A stretch of DNA of 32,637 bases from Erythrobacteraceae bacterium (GCA_024642545.1 JAHEAW010000015.1:1-32637); one strand, 5' to 3'; positions 19,505 through 29,863 are shown, counted from the first letter of the stretch. Notes: generated from the sequence alone by a model not told the origin. A program made the numbers and translations.

Positions 19505-20215
19505 ATGACGAACATCCTCCTGACTGGTTCCAGCCGCGGCATTGGCGCGGCCATTTTTTCACAGCTGGCGGCGCGCGGCGCACAAATTGTCGGTCACGGT
19601 TCGGTGCCGCATGATGCAATTACGGTCGGGGCCGACCTTGCGGATGCATCCGCACCCAAAAAACTATGGGACGAAGCGCTGCGGCGGAGCGGTGGATCAA
19701 TCGATGTGCTGATCAACAATGCCGGTCTCTTCGAAGCCAGCGCGCTCGACCAAGCCGACAATGCCTGGCTCGCAGACTGGGACAAGACCCTGCAAATCAA
19801 TCTCACTGCATCAGCGCAGCTATCGCGTCTTGCAGTGCGGCATTGGCAGGAACGGGGCTGTGCGGGCCGGATCGTCCATATTGCCAGCCGGGCAGGCCAC
19901 CGCGGCGACTCTCCTGCACATTGGCATTATGCTGCGGCAAAGGGCGGGATGTTGGCGATGCACAAGACGATTGCCCGCGCTTATGCCAAGGACAATATCC
20001 TCAGCTTCGCGATTACGCCGGGCTTTACTGATACGGCAATGGCGGGCGACTATCTCTCCAGCCGCGGTGGTCCGGGATTGCTGGCGGATATACCGCTGGG
20101 CCGCGTGGCGACACCCGATGAAATCGCCACAATCGCTACGTTCTGCGCACTCGACGCCCCGCCTAGCCTGACAGGTGCAACGCTGGATGCGAACGGAGCC
20201 AGCTATGTTCGCTAG
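19505..20215 (+). CDS. Short-chain dehydrogenase/reductase (FabG-like)
   Basis: NAD(P)-dependent oxidoreductase of 236 residues with a Rossmann fold. The cofactor loop TGSSRGIG is at residues 7-14 and NNAG at 71-74. The catalytic Ser128 (HIAS) and Tyr142-xxx-Lys146 (YAAAK) are all present. The open frame extends 29 codons upstream, but the ATG at 19505 starts exactly at the first beta strand and has GGAGA ten bases before it. Its stop overlaps the start of the metallo-beta-lactamase gene by 11 bases, so the two are translated as a unit. Substrate is unknown; the absence of an acyl-carrier or fatty-acid neighbour argues against calling it fabG itself. Confidence 0.88.
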   Translation: MTNILLTGSSRGIGAAIFSQLAARGAQIVGHGSVPHDAITVGADLADASAPKKLWDEALRRSGGSIDVLINNAGLFEASALDQADNAWLADWDKTLQINLTASAQLSRLAVRHWQERGCAGRIVHIASRAGHRGDSPAHWHYAAAKGGMLAMHKTIARAYAKDNILSFAITPGFTDTAMAGDYLSSRGGPGLLADIPLGRVATPDEIATIATFCALDAPPSLTGATLDANGASYVR

Positions 20216-21122
20216 ATTCCTTGCTCCGTTGCTTGGCTTGCCCTTGCTGGCGTGCGCGGGAGATGGACCGGCAGACAAAATTTCCGCCAATCTGTCTCCA
20301 GCAGCCACCGGCTACACCGCCGCCGCGCTGGCCAATGCGTGCAGTGGCCGCAGTGGATGGAGTGATCCGGCCCCGCCAGCCCATCTGTTCGGTAACAGCT
20401 GGCTGGTCGGCACCTGCGGCATAACCGTGGTTCTGATTACCTCGGATCAGGGGCATGTCCTGATCGATGGCGGGCCGGCGGATGCTGCGCCGCTGGTTGC
20501 AGCGAATATCTCCAGATTGGGCTTCAAGATCAATGACGTAAAACTGATCCTGTCCAGCCACGAACATTTCGACCATGCAGGCGCTCTGGCAGAATTGCAG
20601 CGGCTGAGCGGGGCCAAGGTGGCTGCTCTTGAAGCATCTGCTCCGGTCCTGACCAGCGGGAATGCGGCAATTGATGATCCGCAGCATGACAGTTTGCCCG
20701 CAATGGCTCCGGTAAAAATCGCCCAGACCGTGCGTGACGGAGAAATCGTGACCCTCGGACCGATTAGCCTGACGGCCTTTGCCACCCCAGCACATTCGCC
20801 CGGCTCTACCAGTTGGGCATGGACAAGCTGTGACGGCGCAGATTGCCGGACAATCACATATGCTGACAGCATCTCGACCATTTCCGCAGACGGTTACAGA
20901 TTTACGGATCACGCGGACCGAATTGCAGCTGTGCGCGCGGGACTCGACCAGGTGGAGCACTTGCCTTGCGGCATCCTGATTACTCCGCACCCTTCCGTCA
21001 GCGGCATGTTTGAACGCTTTGCCAGCAGCCGGGCGCTGAACGATGCGGCAGCTTGCAAAGCCTATGCTGATGGTGGCCGGGCCCGCTTTGCATCGCGGCT
21101 GAACAGTGAAACCGCTAAATGA
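20205..21122 (+). CDS. Subclass B3 metallo-beta-lactamase
   Basis: An exported zinc hydrolase predicted to open the beta-lactam ring, probably including carbapenems. All B3 zinc ligands are present: HEHFDH gives His119, His121, Asp123 and His124, HSPGSTSW gives His197 and ITPHPS gives His262. Ser222 in YADSIS sits where B3 enzymes have serine instead of the B1/B2 cysteine. The N-terminus MFARFLAPLLGLPLLAC is a signal peptide, and LLAC with Cys17 resembles a lipobox, so it may be a lipoprotein. The start at 20205 gives 305 residues; an in-frame GTG or ATG further up lies inside the SDR gene. The gene overlaps both neighbours (11 and 4 bases). Chromosomal B3 enzymes are known in Erythrobacter species. 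Confidence 0.9.
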   Translation: MFARFLAPLLGLPLLACAGDGPADKISANLSPAATGYTAAALANACSGRSGWSDPAPPAHLFGNSWLVGTCGITVVLITSDQGHVLIDGGPADAAPLVAANISRLGFKINDVKLILSSHEHFDHAGALAELQRLSGAKVAALEASAPVLTSGNAAIDDPQHDSLPAMAPVKIAQTVRDGEIVTLGPISLTAFATPAHSPGSTSWAWTSCDGADCRTITYADSISTISADGYRFTDHADRIAAVRAGLDQVEHLPCGILITPHPSVSGMFERFASSRALNDAAACKAYADGGRARFASRLNSETAK

Positions 21123-22015
21123 CCTGGAAACTTTCGGCCTTCGCATCCAAGAAAACCATTCAGGCGGCGCTGCTGGCCCATGAGAATATTGAGGATTGGG
21201 AGCCGGAACTGGTCATCTCTGGCAGCGAAGTCAGCGAACAACTGCCCGACGAATGGGTGCTGGAAGCGTGGTATCCGCGCAAGCCGAGGCGCGTGCAGAC
21301 AGATGCTCTCGCCGGCCTGTTTGCGCGCAGTCCGCCGCCACTCGTGCTGGAAAAACTGCCCGATACTGACTGGCTAACCCACAGTCAGCGCGGGATGGAG
21401 CCGATCCGGGCGGGTGCGTTTTATATTCATGCGCCGGATTATCCCCCCACCACCGAAAATGGCGTGATAAGTTTCGTCATTCCCGCCAGTCAGGCATTCG
21501 GCACGGGCCACCATGAAACAACGGCGGGCTGTCTGGCGGTGCTCACTGAAATGAAGCGAAGCGGATTGATCGCACGCAACATCGCAGACATTGGCAGCGG
21601 CACGGGATTGCTGGCTTTTGGAGCGATGGCGCTGTGGCCCCGCGCTCATGCGCTGGCGACCGATATTGATCCGGTTTGCTTACCAGTGGTGGAGGAAAAC
21701 TGTCGCGCCAATGCCATTGCCATGGGCGGCCACGCGGGGGAGTTGACCATGGTAGTGGCTGACGGGATGGACCACCCGCTGATTCGGGCGCGTGCGCCCT
21801 ATGATCTGCTGATCGCCAATATACTCGCCGGGCCGCTGGTGGAACTCGCCCCGGATTTTGCAGCCAGCGTTCCCCCGGGCGGAAGTCTGCTGCTCGCCGG
21901 CTTACTCGAAACGCAGGAAAATGCGGTTCGGGCCGCCTATCTCCGCGCGGGATTTCGCCTTGCGGCACGGATGGTCAATGGCGACTGGTCAATTTTGTGG
22001 TTGCGGCGGCGGTAA
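21119..22015 (+). CDS. prmA: Ribosomal protein L11 methyltransferase
   Basis: Trimethylates lysines and the N-terminus of ribosomal protein L11 using SAM. The substrate-recognition domain is N-terminal. The methyltransferase core has FGTGHHETT (near residues 129-137), the SAM motif ADIGSGTGLLAFGA, the acidic ATDIDP at the end of beta 2, and LLIANILAGPL as the NPP-like substrate motif. Length of 298 residues is normal. ATG at 21119 overlaps the lactamase stop (ATGA), so its translation depends on the lactamase message unless there is an internal promoter. It converges with ligA across 64 bases that contain no clear terminator. Confidence 0.93.
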   Translation: MTWKLSAFASKKTIQAALLAHENIEDWEPELVISGSEVSEQLPDEWVLEAWYPRKPRRVQTDALAGLFARSPPPLVLEKLPDTDWLTHSQRGMEPIRAGAFYIHAPDYPPTTENGVISFVIPASQAFGTGHHETTAGCLAVLTEMKRSGLIARNIADIGSGTGLLAFGAMALWPRAHALATDIDPVCLPVVEENCRANAIAMGGHAGELTMVVADGMDHPLIRARAPYDLLIANILAGPLVELAPDFAASVPPGGSLLLAGLLETQENAVRAAYLRAGFRLAARMVNGDWSILWLRRR

Positions 22016-22079
22016 CGCTTTTTGTGCCGCTCAACTGCCGCATTCGCATTGGCATAACCGTCAGCTGGCGCTCTACGCC

Positions 22080-24191
<2,112 letters not shown>

Positions 24192-24206
24192 CTAACGGGT
24201 CGGCGG

Positions 24207-24219
24207 CCAATGTAATTGG
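24207..24219. repeat. 13-bp palindrome in the ligA/DUF2165 divergent spacer
   Basis: CCAAT, GTA, ATTGG: perfect 5-bp arms directly abutting the GGGGGGA ribosome-binding site of the DUF2165 gene. It is short enough to be chance; it could be an operator. Confidence 0.25.
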
Positions 24220-24229
24220 GGGGATCACT

Positions 24230-24727
24230 ATGACCGACCGCTATCTGAAAATTCTGCTGTGTCTGATTGTCGGCGCGATGGCACTGACTTATGTCGCGCA
24301 TAACATCGCCAATGTCGGCGCGGCCTATAATTTCTTCGTCTACACCACCAGCCATCAGGGGCAGGAAGCCTATCCGGTGACCTTGTTGCCGGTACCGCCA
24401 TCATGGCTGATCGTTGTGGCGATGGTTGTGGTCTTCGCGCTCGAAATCGCTGCGGGCCTGCTCCTGCTGGCCGGGGCGCTGAAGATGTGGGGTGCGCGCG
24501 CTGACAGTGCAGCGCAATTCAGTGGCACCAAGCTGCTGGCCAAGATCGGCCTTGGCTGCGCGCTTGCCAATTGGTGGGGCCTGTTTCAGGTAGTCGCGGT
24601 GGCCGGGTATCAATTATGGCAGATGCCCAACGGCCAAGGGCCGGACCACGGATCATGGGTGTTTGGCGCAATGGCCATGCTCACGTTGATTTATCTGAGC
24701 CAGCGCGAACCAGATGCGTCAAGCTAA
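24230..24727 (+). CDS. DUF2165 family integral membrane protein
   Basis: A 165-residue membrane protein with four predicted helices: about residues 6-28, 61-82, 102-125 and 141-156. The pattern VAHNIANVGAAYNFFVYTTSH and ALANWWGLFQVVAVAGYQLWQ are the conserved loop and third-helix features I associate with DUF2165, a small family of unknown function. ATG at 24230 follows a strong GGGGGGA. It is the only plus-strand gene between bamD and ligA, and its end overlaps the convergent GNAT gene by four bases. No function can be given. Confidence 0.78.
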   Translation: MTDRYLKILLCLIVGAMALTYVAHNIANVGAAYNFFVYTTSHQGQEAYPVTLLPVPPSWLIVVAMVVVFALEIAAGLLLLAGALKMWGARADSAAQFSGTKLLAKIGLGCALANWWGLFQVVAVAGYQLWQMPNGQGPDHGSWVFGAMAMLTLIYLSQREPDASS

Positions 24728-25410
24728 GCCCTGCCGAGCACCGTCACCGTGAGGCTCCGGCTGGCGCGAAAGCCAAGGCGTTCGTAGAGCGCAATTGCAC
24801 CTGCATTGCCGGCGTAACTGTGCAGAAACGGCGTGTCGCCGCGCGCGACCAGCCCCGCCATGACCCGCCGAATCAGCCTTGCAGCGCGGCCTTGCCCACG
24901 AAATTCAGGCCATGTGCAGACCCCGCTGACTTCAGCGAGCCCGGGTGCAGGACGCATCCGCTCGCCCGCCATCGCTGCCAAGCGGCCACGGTCGCGCAGG
25001 CCAAAGAAATCACCATAGCGATGGGTCAGCGGCCCCCACGGACCTGGTTCGGTCGCCAGCGCGAGTTCGGTCATCCCGGCAACATCGCCTGCGCCAAGCA
25101 ATTCGGCGAGCTCGTCGCCCGGCTCCATTGCAGCGGGTTCGAGCGCGGCCATCTGCAGCAGCGGCGCGGTGCGCAGCACGCATAGGCCTTCTGGCGCAGG
25201 CCATGGCTCACGCTCGACCAGCCACAACCGGTCGTTGTCATGCATGACCAGCGCCGCGAGTGCAGCCTGCGCTCGCGGCGAGTCATCAACGGCCGCAGCA
25301 AATGGTCCATAGCGCGGGTCGATCCGCCATGCCTGCTCCGCTCCTTGTGCAAGCTCCGCCATTGGCCCACACAGCATGTTCCACACCGGTCGTTCGAGCG
25401 CCGCATTCAT
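24724..25410 (-). CDS. GNAT-family N-acetyltransferase
   Basis: Acetyl-CoA-dependent N-acetyltransferase of 228 residues. The GNAT core is in the C-terminal half. EVSGVCTWPEFRGQGRAARLIRRVMAG contains the V-x-x-x-P-x-x-R-G-x-G acetyl-CoA-binding motif A, and NAGAIALYERLGFRASRSLTV is motif B. The N-terminal half is divergent and probably binds the acceptor. It resembles the FR47-like group. The start overlaps the stop of the lipoprotein hydrolase by four bases (ATGA), making recN-hydrolase-GNAT a coupled trio. The acceptor is unknown. Confidence 0.87.
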   Translation of the reverse strand: MNAALERPVWNMLCGPMAELAQGAEQAWRIDPRYGPFAAAVDDSPRAQAALAALVMHDNDRLWLVEREPWPAPEGLCVLRTAPLLQMAALEPAAMEPGDELAELLGAGDVAGMTELALATEPGPWGPLTHRYGDFFGLRDRGRLAAMAGERMRPAPGLAEVSGVCTWPEFRGQGRAARLIRRVMAGLVARGDTPFLHSYAGNAGAIALYERLGFRASRSLTVTVLGRA

Positions 25411-26318
25411 TCCCCGCGCAGCAGTTTGAGCATCGCCGGCTCGTTCGCGGCATAAACCGGGCCGCCGGGGGTGATGATGGCAAAATGGCTCGCGCCTGCA
25501 TTGCTGCGGATATCCATCTGTGTGCCGGCCTTACGCATCGCCGTTTGCATAGCTTCGGCGGGCGGCGGGAGGACTGCTTGCACAAACAGCACATGCGCGA
25601 GGTGCGGCGGGTGCGACACCGCCGAAATCGCCGCATAGCGCACAGGCTGCGCGTCAGGCGCACCGCCCATGAAGGGATCGACCGCAGGAAAGCCGCAGAG
25701 CCCGTCGAAAGGCTCACGGTCGAGCGCGACATCGCCCTGCCCGTCAAATATAATCGCACCATAGACCGCCAGCGGCGGGCGCGCACCGACCGGGCCATCA
25801 TCGCCCTGCTCAGCTGCCAGCCACTGCGCCGGGGCTGCGCCGGCGGAATGGCCCACAAGGGTCACTCGCGTGCGGTCGATCGGATATTCTGCCGCTACTT
25901 CGTCAATCAGTCCGGATGACGCCTGCCAATCCTCGAAACTGCCGGGCCAACCGCCGCCATCGCCAACTTCGCGGTAATCGACATTCAGCGTAGCAATACC
26001 CATTTGCTGCCAGTGCGTGGCCAGCGGCGCCATATAGGCCTGTGTCGCCACCCCGACTTTCCAACAGCCACCATGATAGATAACCGCCAGCGGAAAAGGT
26101 CCCTTGCCCTGCGGCAAGCGCAATTCGGCAAAGGCTCGCTTGCCACTGCCATAGCGCAAGATGGCATCGGGCTTGCTGGGCGTGAGATATGCGTCAGTGC
26201 CCCACAGGTTTTCACCCGCATAAAGGGCAGGATCAGCAACCGAACTGGTCACTCTTGACCCACTTGCGATGCATCCGGAGAGCGCGAGAAAAGCCAATAA
26301 CGCAAACGCATACCTCAC
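25407..26318 (-). CDS. Predicted lipoprotein alpha/beta hydrolase
   Basis: A 303-residue alpha/beta hydrolase with an export signal. MRYAFALLAFLALSGC is a lipoprotein signal with Cys16 in LSGC. The oxyanion region YHGGCW is at 81-86. The nucleophile elbow GHSAG carries Ser158, and GASHFAII near the C-terminus probably supplies the His. It resembles prolyl-oligopeptidase or kynurenine-formamidase-like esterases, but the lipid anchor argues for an envelope role. The start is GTG at 26318, overlapping the recN stop (GTGA). It lies between recN and the GNAT gene, an unusual position. Confidence 0.83.
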   Translation of the reverse strand: MRYAFALLAFLALSGCIASGSRVTSSVADPALYAGENLWGTDAYLTPSKPDAILRYGSGKRAFAELRLPQGKGPFPLAVIYHGGCWKVGVATQAYMAPLATHWQQMGIATLNVDYREVGDGGGWPGSFEDWQASSGLIDEVAAEYPIDRTRVTLVGHSAGAAPAQWLAAEQGDDGPVGARPPLAVYGAIIFDGQGDVALDREPFDGLCGFPAVDPFMGGAPDAQPVRYAAISAVSHPPHLAHVLFVQAVLPPPAEAMQTAMRKAGTQMDIRSNAGASHFAIITPGGPVYAANEPAMLKLLRGE

Positions 26319-27979
26319 ACGCCCTCCAGCAGCCGGTCAGCCTGTGCGCGCGCTTCGCTGGTGATTTCCGTACCAGACAGCATCCGGGCAATTTCTTCTT
26401 GCCGCCCTGCTCCATCAAGCAAAGCCACCGATGTCCTGGTCACTGTCCCAACCGACGATTTGGCAATCCGGTAATGTTGACCGCCGCGCGCAGCCACTTG
26501 CGGGCTGTGTGTAACAGCGAGCAATTGCCCGCCATCGGCAAGCCGCGCCAACCGTTCACCAATGGCGGAAGCCACAGCACCGCCAACGCCGCGGTCAATC
26601 TCGTCAAAAATGACGGTCGCAGCGCCGCCTTTTTCCGCGAGCGCCACTTTGAGCGCGAGGATAAAGCGCGACAGTTCGCCGCCGCTCGCGATCTTGCCCA
26701 GCGACGCGAAGTCCGCACCAGGATTAGTGGCGATAAGAAATTCGACCGAATCCATGCCAACTGCCCCCCAGCGCTCCTCCGGCAAATCAGCAATCGCTGT
26801 CTTGAACCGCGCGGCATCCAGCTTGAGCGGCGCCAGTTCCGCCGCAACCGCTTCATCCAGCCGCATCGCTGCAGTCACCCGCGCGGCGTGGAGCGCCTCT
26901 GCTCGTGCGCGGTAGATCTGATGGGCCTCCCGAGCTGCCACTTCGAGTGCATCAAGTTCTGCATCGCTCGCTTCGATCGAATCGAGCGCTGCACGCATGG
27001 ACCGGATCATTTCAGGCAAGGCGTCCACATCGCAGCGATGCTTGCGGGCAAGCGCGCGCAGGTCAAACAGGCGCGTTTCAGCCTGATCGAGCGCCACGGG
27101 GTCATGATGCAGCTGATCTGCGGCGGCGCGCAATTTGTCTTCCGCTTCGCCAGCTTCGATCACCGCCCGGTCCAGCGCCGCGAGCGCTTCGGCCAGCAAC
27201 GGGTGTTCCGCTGCGATCCGGTCCAGCTTGCGTGCCGCCGAGCGCAAGGCGGCCAGCGGCGAATCCGAACCATCCCAGACATGGCGCAGCTCCTCCAGAT
27301 CACCGGCGAGTTTCTCACCCTTTTGCATATCGGACCGCGCACCGGCAAGCCGCGCTTCTTCACCCGCCTGAGGCTCAATTTCGGTCAACTCGGCAAGATA
27401 GACGATCAGCAAATCCTGGTCTTCCTTCGCCTGATCAAGTTTGGCCCTGGCCAGCGTCAGGCGTTCATCCGCGACCCGCCAGGCCTTCCATGCAGCGGTA
27501 ACGCCAGCTACATCTGCCCCGGCAAACTGGTCGAGCAAGGCCCGGTGTCCGCGCGGATTAACCAAGCCGCGATCATCATGCTGACCGTGCAATTCGACCA
27601 GTGCAGGGGCCAGATCGCGCAGCAATGCGGCACTCACCGGCTGGTCGTTCACAAATGCCTTTGAACCGCCATCTGCCTTGAGCCGCCGCCGCAGGATGAG
27701 CGGTTCGCCCGGTTCGATCTCGATCTCCGAATCGGCCAACACGGCCTTGATCACATCCGGCAAGGAAGAAAATTCGAAACTGGCAGTGACACTGGCCTGA
27801 TCGGCCCCGGCGCGAACCAGCGCGCTTTCGGCCCGGTTGCCCAGCACCAGACCCAGCGCATCGAGCAGGATCGACTTTCCCGCACCCGTTTCACCAGTCA
27901 AAACGCCCAGACCACCCGCGAACGACAGGTCGAGCGCATCGATCAAAACGATATTGCGGATGGAAAGCAGGGTTAGCAT
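26315..27979 (-). CDS. recN: DNA repair protein RecN
   Basis: An SMC-like ATPase that acts at DNA double-strand breaks. Walker A GETGAGKS is at residues 29-36. The central part is a long Ala/Glu/Arg-rich coiled coil broken by a hinge. The ABC signature SGGELSR and Walker B VIFDEIDRGVGG lie in the C-terminal third. Length of 554 residues is normal. It lies 95 bases after bamD, a conserved alphaproteobacterial order, with a weak 6-bp hairpin (28042-28058) in the gap. No LexA-type box was recognised upstream. A 491-codon frame on the opposite strand is a shadow of this gene. Confidence 0.95.
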   Translation of the reverse strand: MLTLLSIRNIVLIDALDLSFAGGLGVLTGETGAGKSILLDALGLVLGNRAESALVRAGADQASVTASFEFSSLPDVIKAVLADSEIEIEPGEPLILRRRLKADGGSKAFVNDQPVSAALLRDLAPALVELHGQHDDRGLVNPRGHRALLDQFAGADVAGVTAAWKAWRVADERLTLARAKLDQAKEDQDLLIVYLAELTEIEPQAGEEARLAGARSDMQKGEKLAGDLEELRHVWDGSDSPLAALRSAARKLDRIAAEHPLLAEALAALDRAVIEAGEAEDKLRAAADQLHHDPVALDQAETRLFDLRALARKHRCDVDALPEMIRSMRAALDSIEASDAELDALEVAAREAHQIYRARAEALHAARVTAAMRLDEAVAAELAPLKLDAARFKTAIADLPEERWGAVGMDSVEFLIATNPGADFASLGKIASGGELSRFILALKVALAEKGGAATVIFDEIDRGVGGAVASAIGERLARLADGGQLLAVTHSPQVAARGGQHYRIAKSSVGTVTRTSVALLDGAGRQEEIARMLSGTEITSEARAQADRLLEGV

Positions 27980-28074
27980 CGCAACGGGTTTCTAGCCGAC
28001 GCAGCCCGCGCAGTCACCGGTTAGCGGCGAGAAATCTTCTGTCCTGTAAAACACAGGATGGAAGTTCCAAACAG

Positions 28075-28881
28075 CTAGCTTGCTTTCACGTCAGGAGCAT
28101 CTTTCCGGATCAGTTTATAGGCCCGCTCATACCATTTGCTGCCCGGGTAATTTGACCCCAGGACCGCAGTATATTTTACCGCTTCTTCAGGGATCCCGAG
28201 CGCAAGGTTTGTTTCGGCCAGCCGGTAGAGCGCCTCAGGCGTCTGGCTGGTCGCCTGGAAATTTGTGACCACGTTCTGGAACCGCAATTGCGCCGCGAGC
28301 CACTGCCCGGTTTTTTCGTAAAACCGCCCGATTTCCATTTCCTTGCCAGCCAGATGGTCATTGACCAGATCAAGCTTCAGTTTGGCATCGGTAGCATAAG
28401 GGGTCGTCGGGAATCGGCGAATAACCTCGGTCAGTGCTGCCTTGGCTTGTTCGGTGACTTTCTGGTCGCGCGTCACATCACTGATCTGCTCGTAATAGCT
28501 CAGACCAATCAGATAATAAGCATAGGGCGCATCGCGATTGCCTGGATGGATCGACAGGAATCGCTGCGCGCTCTGGATGGATTTGTTGTAGTCACGGCCA
28601 ACATAATTACTGAACGCACTCATCAACTGTGCGCGGCGGGCCCACGGCGAATACGGGTGCTGACGCTCAACTTCGTCAAACAGCGCTGCAGCCAGCTTTG
28701 GGTTTCCAGCGTCGAGCTTTTCCTTCGCTGCGCTGTACAACGTATCGACATCGCGCGCGACATAGGCAGTGTCTTTCGGGCCGCCGCGTCCGGCACAACC
28801 GCCGATCAGCAGGGTACTGGTTGCCATCAGGGCGATAAGGGTGAGCTTGAGCGGCGAGCGCTTGCGCGGTTCAATTTGCAT
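28075..28881 (-). CDS. bamD: Outer membrane assembly lipoprotein BamD
   Basis: Lipoprotein component of the BAM complex that inserts beta-barrel proteins into the outer membrane. The signal peptide ends in the lipobox IGGC (Cys29). TPR-like helical pairs follow, for example LYSAAKEKLDAGNPKLAAALFDEV, HPYSPWARRAQLM and RRFPTTPYATDAKLKLDLV. The length from the ATG at 28881 is 268 residues, as in other BamD proteins. The open frame reaches back to 28944, but that would place 21 residues before the signal peptide and the predicted promoter lies over that region. Essential in most Gram-negatives. Confidence 0.94.
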   Translation of the reverse strand: MQIEPRKRSPLKLTLIALMATSTLLIGGCAGRGGPKDTAYVARDVDTLYSAAKEKLDAGNPKLAAALFDEVERQHPYSPWARRAQLMSAFSNYVGRDYNKSIQSAQRFLSIHPGNRDAPYAYYLIGLSYYEQISDVTRDQKVTEQAKAALTEVIRRFPTTPYATDAKLKLDLVNDHLAGKEMEIGRFYEKTGQWLAAQLRFQNVVTNFQATSQTPEALYRLAETNLALGIPEEAVKYTAVLGSNYPGSKWYERAYKLIRKDAPDVKAS

Positions 28882-28925
28882 GATCAGGCCTATAGCCAGC
28901 GTCTGGCTGAACGCCAAGTGAAGTT

Positions 28926-28954
28926 GCATCGTCCAGCTTAGCAAATGTTGTCAA
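28926..28954 (-). promoter_or_regulatory. Possible sigma-70 promoter of bamD
   Basis: On the minus strand a perfect -35 hexamer TTGACA (28954-28949) is followed after 17 bases by CGATGC, a poor -10. Transcription would begin near 28919, upstream of the chosen bamD start. The weak -10 keeps confidence low. Confidence 0.4.
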
Positions 28955-28960
28955 GCACCG

Positions 28961-28974
28961 CTTTTGCGCAAAAG
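28961..28974. repeat. Perfect 14-bp palindrome upstream of bamD
   Basis: CTTTTGCGCAAAAG is fully self-complementary. It lies just upstream of the possible bamD -35 box, in the 241-base divergent spacer shared with the LuxR-type gene. TTGCGCA recurs a few bases on. It is a candidate protein-binding site. Confidence 0.4.
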
Positions 28975-29062
28975 TCAGCATTGCGCAGCCAATGAATGCC
29001 GCAAAATGTTAAAGCCAGCCAGGGGTTTAGCCACAACGTTTGGCGAGCCATCTGATCGGATG

Positions 29063-29077
29063 TAGACAAGGTGTCTA
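29063..29077. promoter_or_regulatory. Perfect palindrome in front of the LuxR-type gene
   Basis: TAGACA, AGG, TGTCTA: 6-bp perfect arms, 45 bases before the start codon. TTGGCG at 29040-29045 lies 17 bases upstream of TAGACA, so the palindrome may overlap a -10 region. It could be an operator for the regulator itself. It does not match the classical 20-bp lux box. Confidence 0.45.
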
Positions 29078-29122
29078 TTCTCCGGACGTCGCAACCATTC
29101 AACACCTAGCCCAGAGACTTTC

Positions 29123-29839
29123 GTGCGCATCCTTACAGACATCGGCAAACAGACCAAGATCGGCGATATCTTCGCACTCGTGCGGGAAGGGGCGCGCGAA
29201 CACGGCGCTGCGCGGCACAGCTACCATTTCACCCCGATTTTCCAGAGCCAGATTTCGCATCATACAATCATCGATGGCGCTGGCTATCCGCCCGAACTGG
29301 TGGCCATGTATCAGGATACATCGGCTCGCCTGCACAACCCGATCCCCGACTTTATCATGGAGCGCGGCGAACCGCTGATCTGGAGCACTGTGATCGGCGA
29401 GGTGCTGGCGCGGCATTCGGACAAGGACATTCAGAATTTTATCCGGCTGATCCAGAAATACGGGGTTGTTCACGGCATCAGTATCCCGCTCTACGGGCCG
29501 CGTAACCGCAATGCCTATGCGACTTTCGGGTTCGACGAGCCAGTTACCAGCGTGGAGGATGACAATTGCCTTGCCTTGCGCGCCATCATGCAGGTGGCGC
29601 ATGTACGAATCTGCATTTTGCTGAACCGGGCCATCCCGCCCATCAAGCTGTCAAACCGCGAGGCGGAGGTTCTGAAATGGATTTCCAAAGGCAAATCGAA
29701 TAATGATGTCGCCAGGATCTTGGAGATATCTTCCGAAACTGTAGCTACTTACGTGCGCCGCGTTTTTACAAAACTGGAAGTTCACGACCGGGTCGGGGCC
29801 ACAGTCAAGGCGTTGCAGCTCGGCCTTATCAAGCACTGA
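29123..29839 (+). CDS. LuxR-family regulator with autoinducer-binding domain (solo, no LuxI nearby)
   Basis: A 238-residue regulator. The N-terminal autoinducer-binding domain covers about residues 15-160, and the C-terminal LuxR helix-turn-helix is at about 175-236 (LSNREAEVLKWISKGKSNND, ISSETVATYVRRVFTKL). Aligned to TraR by spacing, Tyr63, Pro73, Trp87 and probably Gly118 match the ligand-pocket residues Tyr61, Pro71, Trp85 and Gly113. However, Leu59 replaces Trp57 and Asn72 replaces Asp70, the residue that holds the acyl-homoserine lactone amide. The ligand may be different or absent. The start is GTG at 29123 with AGAGA upstream; an in-frame stop at 29063 excludes a longer start. It converges with the GGDEF-EAL gene. 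Confidence 0.88.
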   Translation: MRILTDIGKQTKIGDIFALVREGAREHGAARHSYHFTPIFQSQISHHTIIDGAGYPPELVAMYQDTSARLHNPIPDFIMERGEPLIWSTVIGEVLARHSDKDIQNFIRLIQKYGVVHGISIPLYGPRNRNAYATFGFDEPVTSVEDDNCLALRAIMQVAHVRICILLNRAIPPIKLSNREAEVLKWISKGKSNNDVARILEISSETVATYVRRVFTKLEVHDRVGATVKALQLGLIKH

Positions 29840-29863
29840 TATCGCGTTTTGCAACAAGCGCCG

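Noticed and set aside
20163-21146. 327-codon minus-strand frame opposite the metallo-beta-lactamase
   Set aside because: A shadow of a gene with all catalytic residues intact; the antisense product is Arg/Cys-rich and has no family features.
26189-27664. 491-codon open frame on the plus strand opposite recN
   Set aside because: It lies antisense to a complete, motif-rich recN and has no recognisable domain; long antisense frames are common in GC-rich DNA.
28042-28058. Small hairpin (TCCTGT/ACAGGA) between bamD and recN as a terminator
   Set aside because: Only six base pairs and no T-run follow; recN is more likely co-transcribed with bamD.
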